Shown here piece by piece: positions 1 to 7,809 of a stretch of 40,372 bases of DNA (position 1 is its first letter; each line of letters opens with the position of its first letter). The notes under the pieces were generated by a model. That model was not told where the DNA came from and did no database searches. It was given only the letters and a program-made list of their open reading frames with translations. Source of the stretch: Ruminococcaceae bacterium OttesenSCG-928-L11 (GTDB lineage: Bacteria > Bacillota > Clostridia > Oscillospirales > Ruminococcaceae); the NCBI GenBank assembly GCA_030265885.1, contig JAJDGX010000008.1:1-40372 (forward strand). Reading direction: 5' to 3'. The translations under genes and the position numbers were made by a program.

Positions 1-295
1 CCATCTCCGAAAGCATTTTGCGGTTCAGCGTAATGCCGGATTTTTTCAGACCGTTCATAAAGGTGGAATAGTTCATACCATTCATTTTGCAGCCAGCGGA
101 AATACGAGTAATCCACAGGGAGCGGAAATTTCTCTTCTTCTGCTTTCTGCCGATGTATGCGTACTGGCCGGATTTATAGACGGCCTGTTTCGCCATTTTA
201 AAATGGGTGCTCTTCGCCCCAAAATAACCTTTCGCAAGCCGTAAGACCTTTTTCCTTCTTTTGCGGGTCATTATCGCGCCTTTTATACGAGCCAT
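1..295 (-). CDS. rplT: 50S ribosomal protein L20 (3' end cut by window edge)
   Basis: Ribosomal protein L20 binds 23S rRNA early in assembly of the large subunit and, in Firmicutes, represses its own operon. The reading frame begins [20 protein letters not shown] and continues with [18 protein letters not shown], the basic N-terminal extension typical of L20. About 98 codons are present; the family is usually near 117 residues, so roughly the last 20 lie beyond the left edge. The ATG is preceded on the minus strand by GGAGGTAATGGAAC, a good ribosome binding site. It is the last visible gene of infC-rpmI-rplT, 40 bases after rpmI. Confidence 0.97.
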   Translation of the reverse strand, partial: MARIKGAIMTRKRRKKVLRLAKGYFGAKSTHFKMAKQAVYKSGQYAYIGRKQKKRNFRSLWITRISAGCKMNGMNYSTFMNGLKKSGITLNRKMLSEM

Positions 296-335
296 GTTCC
301 ATTACCTCCACATGTTACTGTAGTCGTCTCTTCTC

Positions 336-539
336 TTATTTGTAGGGGATCAACAGCTTGACCTGCTTGACATTGGTCTTGTCTGCCAGGGTGCACTTGC
401 GGAGCCTTCTCTTCTGCTTGGGCCCCTTGATGCTGTTGTTCAGCTGATGCCTCTTATAAGCGCGCGCTCTTTTTACTTTCCCGTTTTTGGTCAGGCCGAA
501 CCGCTTTTTCGCCCCGCTGTGGGTCTTTAACTTAGGCAT
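336..539 (-). CDS. rpmI: 50S ribosomal protein L35
   Basis: L35 is a small, very basic large-subunit protein. The 67-residue product starts MPKLKTHSGAKKRFGLTKNG and ends in a Lys/Arg-rich tail, the normal length and sequence for the family. The start is preceded by GGGAGGAACTACAT. It lies between infC (162 bases upstream) and rplT, the conserved bacterial order. In B. subtilis this operon is repressed by L20 binding its mRNA; the infC-rpmI gap here holds no element I can define. Confidence 0.97.
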   Translation of the reverse strand: MPKLKTHSGAKKRFGLTKNGKVKRARAYKRHQLNNSIKGPKQKRRLRKCTLADKTNVKQVKLLIPYK

Positions 540-701
540 AATGTAGTTCCTCCCTTGAGTTATCGTTGAGATTCTTGGATGTGCGTTTCCAAATCGAAGC
601 CCGGCAGGGTCGAAACAGGGAAACGCTATTCATACAGGGTTCGGGCAACACACATACGCCCCCGCGCAGCCGGCCGGGACCGGGAAGCCCTTTCTGCTGA
701 A

Positions 702-1238
702 TTACTTGCCGGATTTGGTGACCGCCTGTTTGGAATTGACATACATAATCATGCTGCGCCCCTCCATTTTGGGGATGCGCTCAATGTTGCCGTATTCCTC
801 GATATCCGCCGCAAACCGCTTCATCATCTCCGTGCCAATCTCCGGATGAGCCATTTCCCGCCCACGGAACCGGATGGAAACCTTCAGCTTGTTGCCGGCG
901 TTGAGAAACTTGATGGCGTTTTTCAGCTTTGTCTCAAAATCGTGGGTATCGATGTTGAGGGACAGGCGAATCTCCTTGAGCTCAATGACCTTCTGGTTCT
1001 TCCGTGCTTCCTTTTCGCGTTTTGCCTGCTCAAATTTATGCTTGCCGTAGTCCATAATCCGGCAAACCGGCGGGGTCGCCTGCGGGGCGATCTTTACAAG
1101 GTCCAGATTTTTCTCGGTGGCGATGCGCATGGCGTCCTGAATGGACATAATCCCCAGCTGCTCGCCCTCCGCTCCAACCAGTCGCACTTCCTTGTCCCGG
1201 ATCTCCTCGTTGATAAGCAGTTCCTGTTTGCTAATAAT
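702..1238 (-). CDS. infC: Translation initiation factor IF-3 with apparent AUU start codon
   Basis: IF-3 binds the 30S subunit, prevents 50S joining and checks the initiator tRNA-start codon pair. The N-domain (INEEIRDKEVRLV), the linker with PPVCRIMDYGKHKFEQ and the C-domain ending in RSMIMYVNSKQ are all present. An ATG at 1250 has no Shine-Dalgarno sequence, and its own bases begin a strong GGAGGTG (1248-1242) that instead serves two ATT codons at 1238 and 1235, 4 and 7 bases downstream. Starting at 1238 gives M-ISKQELLINEEIR, matching the N-terminus of B. subtilis IF-3, and a normal length of about 178 residues. AUU starts on infC are known from E. coli, where they allow IF-3 to repress its own synthesis. 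The ATG at 1250 would add four residues. Confidence 0.93.
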   Translation of the reverse strand: MISKQELLINEEIRDKEVRLVGAEGEQLGIMSIQDAMRIATEKNLDLVKIAPQATPPVCRIMDYGKHKFEQAKREKEARKNQKVIELKEIRLSLNIDTHDFETKLKNAIKFLNAGNKLKVSIRFRGREMAHPEIGTEMMKRFAADIEEYGNIERIPKMEGRSMIMYVNSKQAVTKSGK

Positions 1239-1280
1239 AAGCACCTCCATAAAACGCGTGTTGACTCTACTCCAAAATAA

Positions 1281-1310
1281 CAAAAAGCGCCGACACATCC
1301 TTGTCCGCGC
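1281..1310 (-). terminator. Probable attenuator hairpin in the infC leader
   Basis: On the minus strand a GC-rich hairpin with outer GCGC/GCGC and inner GACA/TGTC arms (1287-1310) is followed by TTTTTG and further T-rich sequence. It lies between the infC promoter (start site near 1420) and the infC start at 1238. This is the form of an intrinsic terminator placed before the first gene. In B. subtilis a leader terminator controlled by L20 regulates the same operon. A weaker GGTCA/TGACC stem (1338-1361) lies upstream. Control by L20 here is inferred from that precedent; no match to the L20-leader model was tested. Confidence 0.55.
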
Positions 1311-1426
1311 AACTGCAACAGCGCATACAACCCCCCGGGTCATATGGCAACAGTATTGACCGCGCCTGGCTCCAAACGACCGGCGGGTGAGAACGGACTG
1401 ACATGTTCTACTTTATTGTTCGATTC

Positions 1427-1455
1427 ATTTTAGCAGATAACCGGCCGCCTGTCAA
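1427..1455 (-). promoter_or_regulatory. Sigma-A promoter of infC-rpmI-rplT
   Basis: On the minus strand there is a perfect -35 TTGACA (1455-1450), a 17-base spacer and a -10 TAAAAT (1432-1427). Transcription should start near 1420, giving a leader of about 180 bases before infC. The -35 lies only six bases past the stop codon of the upstream cvpA-like gene. Confidence 0.85.
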
Positions 1456-1461
1456 GCAGTT

Positions 1462-2163
1462 TCATGCCAGCAAATTGTAAAACACCCGCCAAATGTAGGT
1501 GTCTCCCATTACGGCGTCGCTCATCCACGGCAGCTCGTTGCCGGTCAAATGGATGATTAGCCGCGCCGCCACCGCACTCACCACCAGTATAACAACAGCC
1601 TGCAGCATCCCCAGCACCGCGCCTAAAAACGTATCCAGCGTGCCAATGACGGGGATGCGGTACAGTCCGCCGAATATGCCGGAAAAATGCCGGATGATAA
1701 ACAGCACCACCGAAAAAATCAGGATAAAGCTGAGACTTTGCAGAATAAAAATCACCGGGTCGTACAGGGCGGTGTCAATGACAGCCTCCGCCAGCTGATC
1801 CACCTCCATGGCCAGGTAAGAATCGACGTCCAGTTCGTCGACCAGCGGCAGATACTGCTGTACAATTTTAGGGAAGCTTTCCAGCAGCTGGGCGATTCTG
1901 TCACGGCCCGTCACCAGGGTTTCCCCCATTTTTCGGGTCACCACCAGCGTCAGCGCATCCTTGACCACATAGTCGTACAGCGCCTTTGCCATGGCGGGAC
2001 TGAAGGCCCGCGCCGCAAACACCGATATGAAGTAGGCCAAAAAGCTGATTACCGTGCGAACAAGCCCCCGCTTGGCACAAAGGTAAATGCTGGCCACTAT
2101 AATGACAGCCGCCACCGCATCCCAAATCAGCCACGCGTATTCCAGCACTTCCACGTCCGCCAT
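1462..2163 (-). CDS. CvpA family membrane protein
   Basis: This 233-residue protein has at least four hydrophobic membrane segments (approximately residues 7-30, 35-50, 135-160 and 180-205) with a longer soluble loop between the second and third. The N-terminal pattern (WDAVAAVIIVASIYLCAKRG) and the C-terminal IGTLDTFLGAVLGMLQAVV are typical of the CvpA/colicin V production family. Its members are inner-membrane proteins of poorly defined function, linked in other bacteria to envelope integrity and colicin V export. The ATG at 2163 has GAGGAGGGAGGGGAG upstream. It sits 22 bases after the DUF5711 gene and is probably cotranscribed with it. Confidence 0.85.
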   Translation of the reverse strand: MADVEVLEYAWLIWDAVAAVIIVASIYLCAKRGLVRTVISFLAYFISVFAARAFSPAMAKALYDYVVKDALTLVVTRKMGETLVTGRDRIAQLLESFPKIVQQYLPLVDELDVDSYLAMEVDQLAEAVIDTALYDPVIFILQSLSFILIFSVVLFIIRHFSGIFGGLYRIPVIGTLDTFLGAVLGMLQAVVILVVSAVAARLIIHLTGNELPWMSDAVMGDTYIWRVFYNLLA

Positions 2164-2185
2164 ACGCAACTGCTCCCCTCCCTCC

Positions 2186-3520
2186 TCATCTGATTTCCTT
2201 CGCCTCGCCCGCCGAAGCCGACGGTTCCTCCCCGCCGTCTCCGCTCTCAGCCTCCGATGCCTCGCTGCTCTCGGGCCCCGCAGATGACGGCTCCTCTTCG
2301 GAGGTCGTCGATTCGCTGCTCCCCGACGGCGCCGCAGAGGACTCCGGCGTCGACGACGGCTTGGGCTCCTCCGGCCGCTCCAAAATGCAAATCTGCTCAT
2401 CGGTGCAGTAGTAGACCCTGCCGCCCACCATCTCCATGCGGCTTATGCCCCGCAGCGGCAGGGAGTAATCCAGCTTGAAGTCGTGATCATACGCGCTGAT
2501 GCCGCTGTCGGTGTGCAGATACACCCGCTTATTGTCCACCTCGGCATCCCGGATGCGGCTGGACATTTCCTTCGTCGCCGTCACCTTCGCCCCGTCGTCC
2601 AGCAGGATTGCCTGCCAGCGGCGGGCCTCCTTGTTTTCTGTCAGAAGCACCGCGTGCTTGCCGTCAAAATCAAAGCCAATGATTTCCACGCCGTCGACGG
2701 GATAGCTGCCCAGCTTTTTCCCCGTCGTGTCCAGAATGCAGTATTCCCGGTCGGTGAGGACGGCCACCCGATCCTGGGTATAAAAGTGCATTTCCAGAAT
2801 CAGGCTGTCCTCAAAGGCGGCCTCCGCCAGCTTGTCCTCCATGCCCAAATTAAACAGGTTGACCACCGATTTCAGCACGCCGCCGCTTGTCGTCACGCTG
2901 GCCACCGCCATCAGGTTGCACTTGGGCGACAGGGCTACATTATATAAGTGATCCTCCGGCGACGCCCACAGAAACACATGGGAATCGGTGTGATTTTTGT
3001 ACACCGCCACCTCCGCCACCCGCTGCCGGGAGGTGGTAACCAGGGCAAAGGTGTTATCCTGGCCCATATCGGCGGCTACAATGCTGTTTTCCAGTTCCGC
3101 CTCATAGGTCTGGCTGGGCGTGTGAATCCGGTAGATCTTGCCGCCGGTTTCGTAGGTCAGCACCCGGTTGTCGTTGGCTGTCATAACCGTTTTACTGCTC
3201 ATCCGCTGGACGTTGGTGACAATCTTGGCCTTCTTGTTGTACAGGAATAGGTTGGTATCGTTGAGCAGGAGCAGGTTGTTGCCCATGCCCTTCATATCCC
3301 GGACAATCCCGCCCGGCATATCTGTGGGGAACCCGTCACCGCCCATGGATTCAATGAGATCGCTGACCTTTACCGACAGCCCCTTCTCCACAAACAGCGC
3401 GTTGAGCAGCACAATCCCGGCCACCGCCCCCACCACCAGGGCCAGCATCAACAGCCGTTTGACATTCTGCGTCAAACGGCGGCGGCGCCGTATTTTGTTA
3501 AAATCAACCGTGTTTCCCAT
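2186..3520 (-). CDS. DUF5711 family membrane-anchored beta-propeller-like protein
   Basis: The 444-residue product has a basic N-terminus (KIRRRRRLTQNVKR), one membrane segment at about residues 23-43 and a large extracytoplasmic region. That region holds repeated short beta-rich units with the character of a propeller (RVLTYETGGKIYRI, MAVASVTTSGGVLKSVVNLF, RVYLHTDSGISAYD). From about residue 385 the tail is low-complexity Ser/Glu/Pro, probably a flexible linker. The family is common in Clostridia and has no established biochemical role. It lies between truA and the cvpA-like gene, so an envelope role is possible but unproven. Confidence 0.75.
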   Translation of the reverse strand: MGNTVDFNKIRRRRRLTQNVKRLLMLALVVGAVAGIVLLNALFVEKGLSVKVSDLIESMGGDGFPTDMPGGIVRDMKGMGNNLLLLNDTNLFLYNKKAKIVTNVQRMSSKTVMTANDNRVLTYETGGKIYRIHTPSQTYEAELENSIVAADMGQDNTFALVTTSRQRVAEVAVYKNHTDSHVFLWASPEDHLYNVALSPKCNLMAVASVTTSGGVLKSVVNLFNLGMEDKLAEAAFEDSLILEMHFYTQDRVAVLTDREYCILDTTGKKLGSYPVDGVEIIGFDFDGKHAVLLTENKEARRWQAILLDDGAKVTATKEMSSRIRDAEVDNKRVYLHTDSGISAYDHDFKLDYSLPLRGISRMEMVGGRVYYCTDEQICILERPEEPKPSSTPESSAAPSGSSESTTSEEEPSSAGPESSEASEAESGDGGEEPSASAGEAKEIR

Positions 3521-3580
3521 TCCTGTCTTTACACCCTTCGGCTCTTCGCCGTGGAATGTCCCATCCCCGGCAGAGAGCCC

Positions 3581-4324
3581 TCAATAATATACGTCGTTTA
3601 AAAAGAGGCCGTGGGCCGGCATGGTTTTGCCGGCATTGGCCCGATCCCGGGACTCCAGTATGGCCGGAATCGTCCCCGGCGCAATCCGCCCCATGGCGAT
3701 GAACACCAGTGTGCCCACCATAATGCGAACCATATTGTACAAAAACCCATCGCCGGACACCGTGAGCAGCACCATCTCCCCCTGTCGTGTCACAGAGAAG
3801 GAGTGGACAGTGCGCACCGTATCCTCCACATCGCTGCCCGCCGACTGAAAGGCGGCAAAATCGTGTGTCCCCACAAAGGCCTGGGCCTCCCGGTGGAGCA
3901 TGTCCGCATCCAAAGCATAGCCCAATCGGTACGATAAATTGGGCGAAAAGGGATCCCGCACGCGGGAGTTGTGGATGCGGTACACATATTCCTTGCCCCT
4001 GCAATGGTACCGGGCATGGAAGTCCATGGGCATATCCCGGGCATCCAGCACCGCCATATCCCCCGGCAAATGGGCGTTGAGAGCCATCACCAGCTTATCA
4101 CAGGGGATGGCCTTGTCTATTTTCATGGACAGGCAATACTTGCCCGCGTGAACACCGGCATCGGTGCGGGAGCAGCCCTTGACGTCGTGCCGCTCTCCCA
4201 GCACCTTTTCCACCGCGTCCTGAAACACCTGGCAAACGCCCACCGCGTTTTTCTGCACCTGAAACCCGTGGTACCTTGTCCCGCAATAGCGGATGGTAAT
4301 GAGCAGATTCCGCTTTCCGTCCAT
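3581..4324 (-). CDS. truA: tRNA pseudouridine(38-40) synthase TruA
   Basis: TruA converts uridines 38-40 of the tRNA anticodon arm to pseudouridine. The 247-residue protein starts MDGKRNLLITIRYCGTRYHG and contains the catalytic motif CSRTDAGVHA, with the nucleophilic aspartate at residue 55. The C-terminal domain includes SGDGFLYNMVRIMVGTLV, and the length is normal. The ATG at 4324 lies five bases after the ecfT stop codon. ecfA-ecfA-ecfT-truA is a common Firmicutes order, so the four genes are probably one transcript. Confidence 0.96.
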   Translation of the reverse strand: MDGKRNLLITIRYCGTRYHGFQVQKNAVGVCQVFQDAVEKVLGERHDVKGCSRTDAGVHAGKYCLSMKIDKAIPCDKLVMALNAHLPGDMAVLDARDMPMDFHARYHCRGKEYVYRIHNSRVRDPFSPNLSYRLGYALDADMLHREAQAFVGTHDFAAFQSAGSDVEDTVRTVHSFSVTRQGEMVLLTVSGDGFLYNMVRIMVGTLVFIAMGRIAPGTIPAILESRDRANAGKTMPAHGLFLNDVYY

Positions 4325-4329
4325 CCCGC

Positions 4330-5148
4330 TCACCGCAGCACAAAGACCTGGATGTGCACATTGGCGAGGATGGCCGCCGCCAGGCACACCGCCGTAACAC
4401 AGGCAGCCACCACATCCAGCTTGCCCAGATGCAGCTGCCGCATCCGGGTTCTGCCCTCGCCGCCGTGGTAGCAGCGGCACTCCATGGCCAGCGCCAGCTC
4501 CTCCGCCCGGCGGAAGGCCGACACAAACAAGGGGATGAGTATGGGCACCAGTGCCCGAATCCGCTGCACCAGATTGCCCGACTCTATATCCGCGCCCCTG
4601 GCCTTTTGGGCCGACATGATCTTGTCTGTCTCCTCGATGAGAGTGGGGATAAACCGCAAGGCGATGGTCATCATCATAGCCACCTCGTGAACCGGCAGCT
4701 TGATTTTTTTCAGGGGCGAAAACAGCCGCTCAATGGCGTCGGTCAGCGCAATGGGAGAGGTGGTGTAGGTCATCAGGGACGTGCCTGCGATGAGGCACAC
4801 AATCCGGGCGCACATCATCACCGCCGTGATGACACCCTTGTCCGTGATCCGGATTTTCCACAGCTGGAACAAAACCTCGCCGTCGATGAAAAACATATTG
4901 AGCACAGCCGTAATGGCGATGATGGGCAAAATGGGCTTGACACTGCGCAGCACCATCTTCCCCGATATGCCGGAAACCGGGTACACAATCAGCAGGAAGA
5001 TTACCCCCACCAACAGGGACGCGGCGTTGTTGGCGATAAACAGCATCACAATATACGCCACGGTAAGAATCAGCTTCATGCGGGGATCCATCCGGTGAAT
5101 GGGGGATTCCCCCGGAAAAAACTGGCCGATGGTAATGTCCTTGATCAT
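4330..5148 (-). CDS. ecfT: Energy-coupling factor transporter transmembrane protein EcfT
   Basis: EcfT is the membrane scaffold that couples the two EcfA ATPases to interchangeable substrate-binding S components for vitamins and metals. The 272-residue protein has several hydrophobic segments (about residues 24-60, 70-90, 105-130 and 245-265). It carries the coupling-helix motif QKARGADIESGN and a second region, MECRCYHGG, matching the paired Ala-Arg-Gly-type motifs that contact the ATPases. The ATG at 5148 overlaps the ecfA2 stop as ATGA, which fixes the start and indicates translational coupling. No S component is encoded nearby, so this is a group II (shared) ECF module. Confidence 0.95.
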   Translation of the reverse strand: MIKDITIGQFFPGESPIHRMDPRMKLILTVAYIVMLFIANNAASLLVGVIFLLIVYPVSGISGKMVLRSVKPILPIIAITAVLNMFFIDGEVLFQLWKIRITDKGVITAVMMCARIVCLIAGTSLMTYTTSPIALTDAIERLFSPLKKIKLPVHEVAMMMTIALRFIPTLIEETDKIMSAQKARGADIESGNLVQRIRALVPILIPLFVSAFRRAEELALAMECRCYHGGEGRTRMRQLHLGKLDVVAACVTAVCLAAAILANVHIQVFVLR

Positions 5149-6014
5149 CGGGCCGCCCCCTTCCCCAGCAGATCCAGCAAGCAGTCTCTGGCCTGCTCCA
5201 CCGTATAAATATCGGGCGGAACGGGATACCCCAGTTCCGACAGCTTCCTGCAAATTTTCGTCACCTGTGGCACGGAAAGCCCCAGCCGCTCCAGTTCCGA
5301 CGCCCGGTCGAAGATGTTTTTCACATCGTCATAGGCAAAGATGCCGGCCTTGCTCATCACCAGCACCTTGGGCGCGTATTTGGCGATGTCCTCCATGCTG
5401 TGAGACACCAGCAGCACCGTGTTTTTCCGCTGGGCATGGTAGTCCCGGATAAGGTCGAGAATCATATCCCGGCCATGGGGATCCAGCCCGGCTGTAGGCT
5501 CGTCCAGGATGAGCACCTCCGGCTCCATGGCCAGCACCCCCGCTATGGCGACGCGGCGCTTCTGCCCGCCAGACAGTTCAAAGGGGGATTTCTCCTGTAT
5601 GGATTCCGGCAATCCCACCAGCTTCAGGGCATGGTGCACCCGTTCCCGCACCTCCCCCTCCGACAGTCCCATGTTGCCGGGGCCAAAGGCGACGTCCTTG
5701 TAGACCGTCTCCTCAAACAGCTGGTATTCGGGGTACTGGAACACCAGCCCCACCTTGAACCGGAATTTCCGTATCGCCTTGGGGTTGGCCCACATGTCCT
5801 CGCCGTCCACATACACCTTGCCCGACGAAGGCTTGAGCAAGCCGTTGAAGTGCTGAATCAGGGTGGACTTCCCGGAGCCGGTGTGGCCGATGATTCCCAG
5901 AAACTGCCCCTTCTCAATCTCCAGATTGATGTCCTGGATGGCGGCCTTTTCAAAAACGGTGCCGGTGGAATATTTATATGTCAGATTTTCTGTTCGCAGT
6001 ATGGATTCCGCCAT
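5145..6014 (-). CDS. ecfA2: Energy-coupling factor ATPase EcfA2
   Basis: This is one of the two cytoplasmic ATPases of the ECF transporter. It has Walker A GHTGSGKST (residues 43-51), a Q-loop in VFQYPEYQLF (91-100), signature ELSGGQKRRVAIAG (about 146-159), Walker B VLILDEP (167-173) and the switch histidine in SHSMED (H205). The length of 289 residues fits the family. It starts three bases after ecfA1 and overlaps ecfT. The FQYPEYQLFEETV form of the Q-loop is typical of EcfA2; its partner has the EcfA1 form. Confidence 0.95.
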   Translation of the reverse strand: MAESILRTENLTYKYSTGTVFEKAAIQDINLEIEKGQFLGIIGHTGSGKSTLIQHFNGLLKPSSGKVYVDGEDMWANPKAIRKFRFKVGLVFQYPEYQLFEETVYKDVAFGPGNMGLSEGEVRERVHHALKLVGLPESIQEKSPFELSGGQKRRVAIAGVLAMEPEVLILDEPTAGLDPHGRDMILDLIRDYHAQRKNTVLLVSHSMEDIAKYAPKVLVMSKAGIFAYDDVKNIFDRASELERLGLSVPQVTKICRKLSELGYPVPPDIYTVEQARDCLLDLLGKGAAR

Positions 6015-6017
6015 CGG

Positions 6018-6893
6018 CTATTCCCGATCCTTTCCCGCATTTGATTGATCCAGCAGGCCCTGCAGCGCCTCGACGCACTGGGCCTCGGTGATGATGTTAC
6101 CGGGAATGTCAAATCCCGCCAGGCGCAGCTCGTGGGCCAGCTCCGTGGCCTGGGGCACATCCAGCCCCACCGACTTCAGCCGCTCCACATGGGAAAACAC
6201 TTCCCCCGGGGCATCGTCCAGTATGATTTTTCCGTCGTCCATCACCACCACCCGGTCGGCCTTGGCGGCTTCATCCATAAAGTGGGTGATCAGCACCACG
6301 GTGATGCCGTAGTATTTGCCCAGCCCCTTCAGGGTTCGCATGACCTCCTGCCGTCCCCGGGGATCCAGCATGGCGGTGGGCTCGTCCAGCACAATGCAGT
6401 CCGGCCGCATGGCGATGACACCCGCTATGGCCACCCGCTGCTTCTGCCCGCCGGACAGCTGGTGAGGCGCGTGGGAGCGGTACTCCATCATATTGACAGC
6501 GTCCAGGGCCTCCTCCACCCGCTTGCGAATTTCCTCGGGTGGAACGCCCATATTTTCCAGCGCAAAGGCCACGTCCTCCTCCACGACAGTCGCCACAATC
6601 TGGTTGTCGGGGTTTTGAAACACCATGCCCACATGGCTGCGGATGTCGAGGAGCCTGTCCTCCTCCCGGGTGTCTATGCCGTTCACATAGACTGTCCCGC
6701 CCTCCGGCAGCAAAATGGCGTTGAAGTGCTTGGCCAGCGTGGATTTTCCCGAGCCGTTGTGGCCCAGTATGGCCACGAACCCACCCCGCTCCACTGTAAA
6801 ATCCAGGTTGTGGAATACCGGTACGGGCGGCTCCCGCAGTTCCGGCCGGGCGTAGGAAAATGAGATGTCCTGGCAGGTGATAATTGCTTCCAT
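6018..6893 (-). CDS. ecfA1: Energy-coupling factor ATPase EcfA1
   Basis: This is the second ECF ATPase, expected to pair with EcfA2 on EcfT. The 291-residue protein has Walker A GHNGSGKST (44-52), Q-loop GMVFQNPDNQIV (89-100), signature LSGGQKQRVAIAG (146-158), Walker B CIVLDEP (166-172) and H204 in the switch loop. The ATG follows AAGGAGCGACAC. The gene is 55 bases downstream of the methyltransferase gene and is probably the first ECF gene of a continuing minus-strand transcript; no separate promoter is clear. Confidence 0.95.
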   Translation of the reverse strand: MEAIITCQDISFSYARPELREPPVPVFHNLDFTVERGGFVAILGHNGSGKSTLAKHFNAILLPEGGTVYVNGIDTREEDRLLDIRSHVGMVFQNPDNQIVATVVEEDVAFALENMGVPPEEIRKRVEEALDAVNMMEYRSHAPHQLSGGQKQRVAIAGVIAMRPDCIVLDEPTAMLDPRGRQEVMRTLKGLGKYYGITVVLITHFMDEAAKADRVVVMDDGKIILDDAPGEVFSHVERLKSVGLDVPQATELAHELRLAGFDIPGNIITEAQCVEALQGLLDQSNAGKDRE

Positions 6894-6948
6894 GTGTCGC
6901 TCCTTGTAATATGGCTATTGCATCTCCGACTGGTAAAACTCAGCCGGT

Positions 6949-7809
6949 TCATTTTTCCCAAATCGCGGTGCTGCCGCAGGGCAAGGCCTGTCCCGAGCAG
7001 GTGACCGGCAGGCCAATTTCATCGCTGGACACCCGTCCTCCCCGCTTTTCCCGGATCACCACCGCCAGGATGTATTCCATCACCGACGGCGACAGCCCCG
7101 TGGTATAGGAGTTCAGCAGGAAAAACAGGGCATCGTCGCTGAGAACCCGTGCGCACAGTTCCACCAGTTCATACACGGCGTCCTCCAGCTTCCAGACCTC
7201 TCCGCCGGGTCCCCGCCCGTAGGAGGGCGGATCCATGACAATGCCGTCATAGGTTTTGCCCCGCCGCAACTCCCGCTCCACAAACTTTTTGCAGTCGTCC
7301 ACTATCCAGCGAATGGGCTTGTCGGCAAGGCCCGACAGGGCGGCGTTGTCCTTTGCCCACGTCACAATGCCCTTGGAGGCGTCCACGTGGCAAACCTCGG
7401 CGCCCGCCGCCGCACAGGCCAGCGTCGCGCCGCCGGTATAGGCAAACAGGTTCAGCACCCGCACCGGCCGGCCGGCCGCCGCAATCTTTTCCCGCATATA
7501 ATCCCAGTTGACGGCCTGCTCCGGGAACAGGCCGGTGTGCTTGAAGTTGGTGGGCCGAATGTGAAACCGCAAATCCCCGTAGGAAACCGTCCACTCCGAC
7601 TCCTTCAGGCTGCGGTACTCCCACTGGCCGCCCCCGCTTTGGGAGCGGATGTACCGGGCATTTGCCCGCTGCCACTCCGGCCCCCGGGGGGTATTCCATA
7701 TGATCTGGGGATCCGGGCGGATGAGAAGGGTCTCCCCCCACCGCTCCAGCTTTTCCCCGGCGGATGTATCTATGACCTCAATATCCTTCCATCCGTTTGT
7801 GATCCTCAT
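6949..7809 (-). CDS. Class I SAM-dependent methyltransferase, RlmI/RlmK-like
   Basis: The 286-residue protein has a Rossmann methyltransferase domain with SAM motif I VLNLFAYTGGATLACAAAG (118-136), the ribose-binding acidic residue in CHVDAS (D143) and catalytic motif IV VMDPPSYGRG (191-200). These features place it in the COG1092 group, which includes 23S rRNA cytosine and guanosine methyltransferases. No PUA domain is present, so the exact RNA position cannot be assigned. Its start lies inside the end of glmM, a 32-base overlap in a different frame, so it is probably translated with glmM. Confidence 0.85.
   Translation of the reverse strand: MRITNGWKDIEVIDTSAGEKLERWGETLLIRPDPQIIWNTPRGPEWQRANARYIRSQSGGGQWEYRSLKESEWTVSYGDLRFHIRPTNFKHTGLFPEQAVNWDYMREKIAAAGRPVRVLNLFAYTGGATLACAAAGAEVCHVDASKGIVTWAKDNAALSGLADKPIRWIVDDCKKFVERELRRGKTYDGIVMDPPSYGRGPGGEVWKLEDAVYELVELCARVLSDDALFFLLNSYTTGLSPSVMEYILAVVIREKRGGRVSSDEIGLPVTCSGQALPCGSTAIWEK

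Noticed and set aside
579-1280. Long open frame of 233 codons on the plus strand opposite infC
   Set aside because: It is antisense to a clear infC gene, has no recognisable domain and no ribosome binding site; it is a shadow frame caused by high GC.
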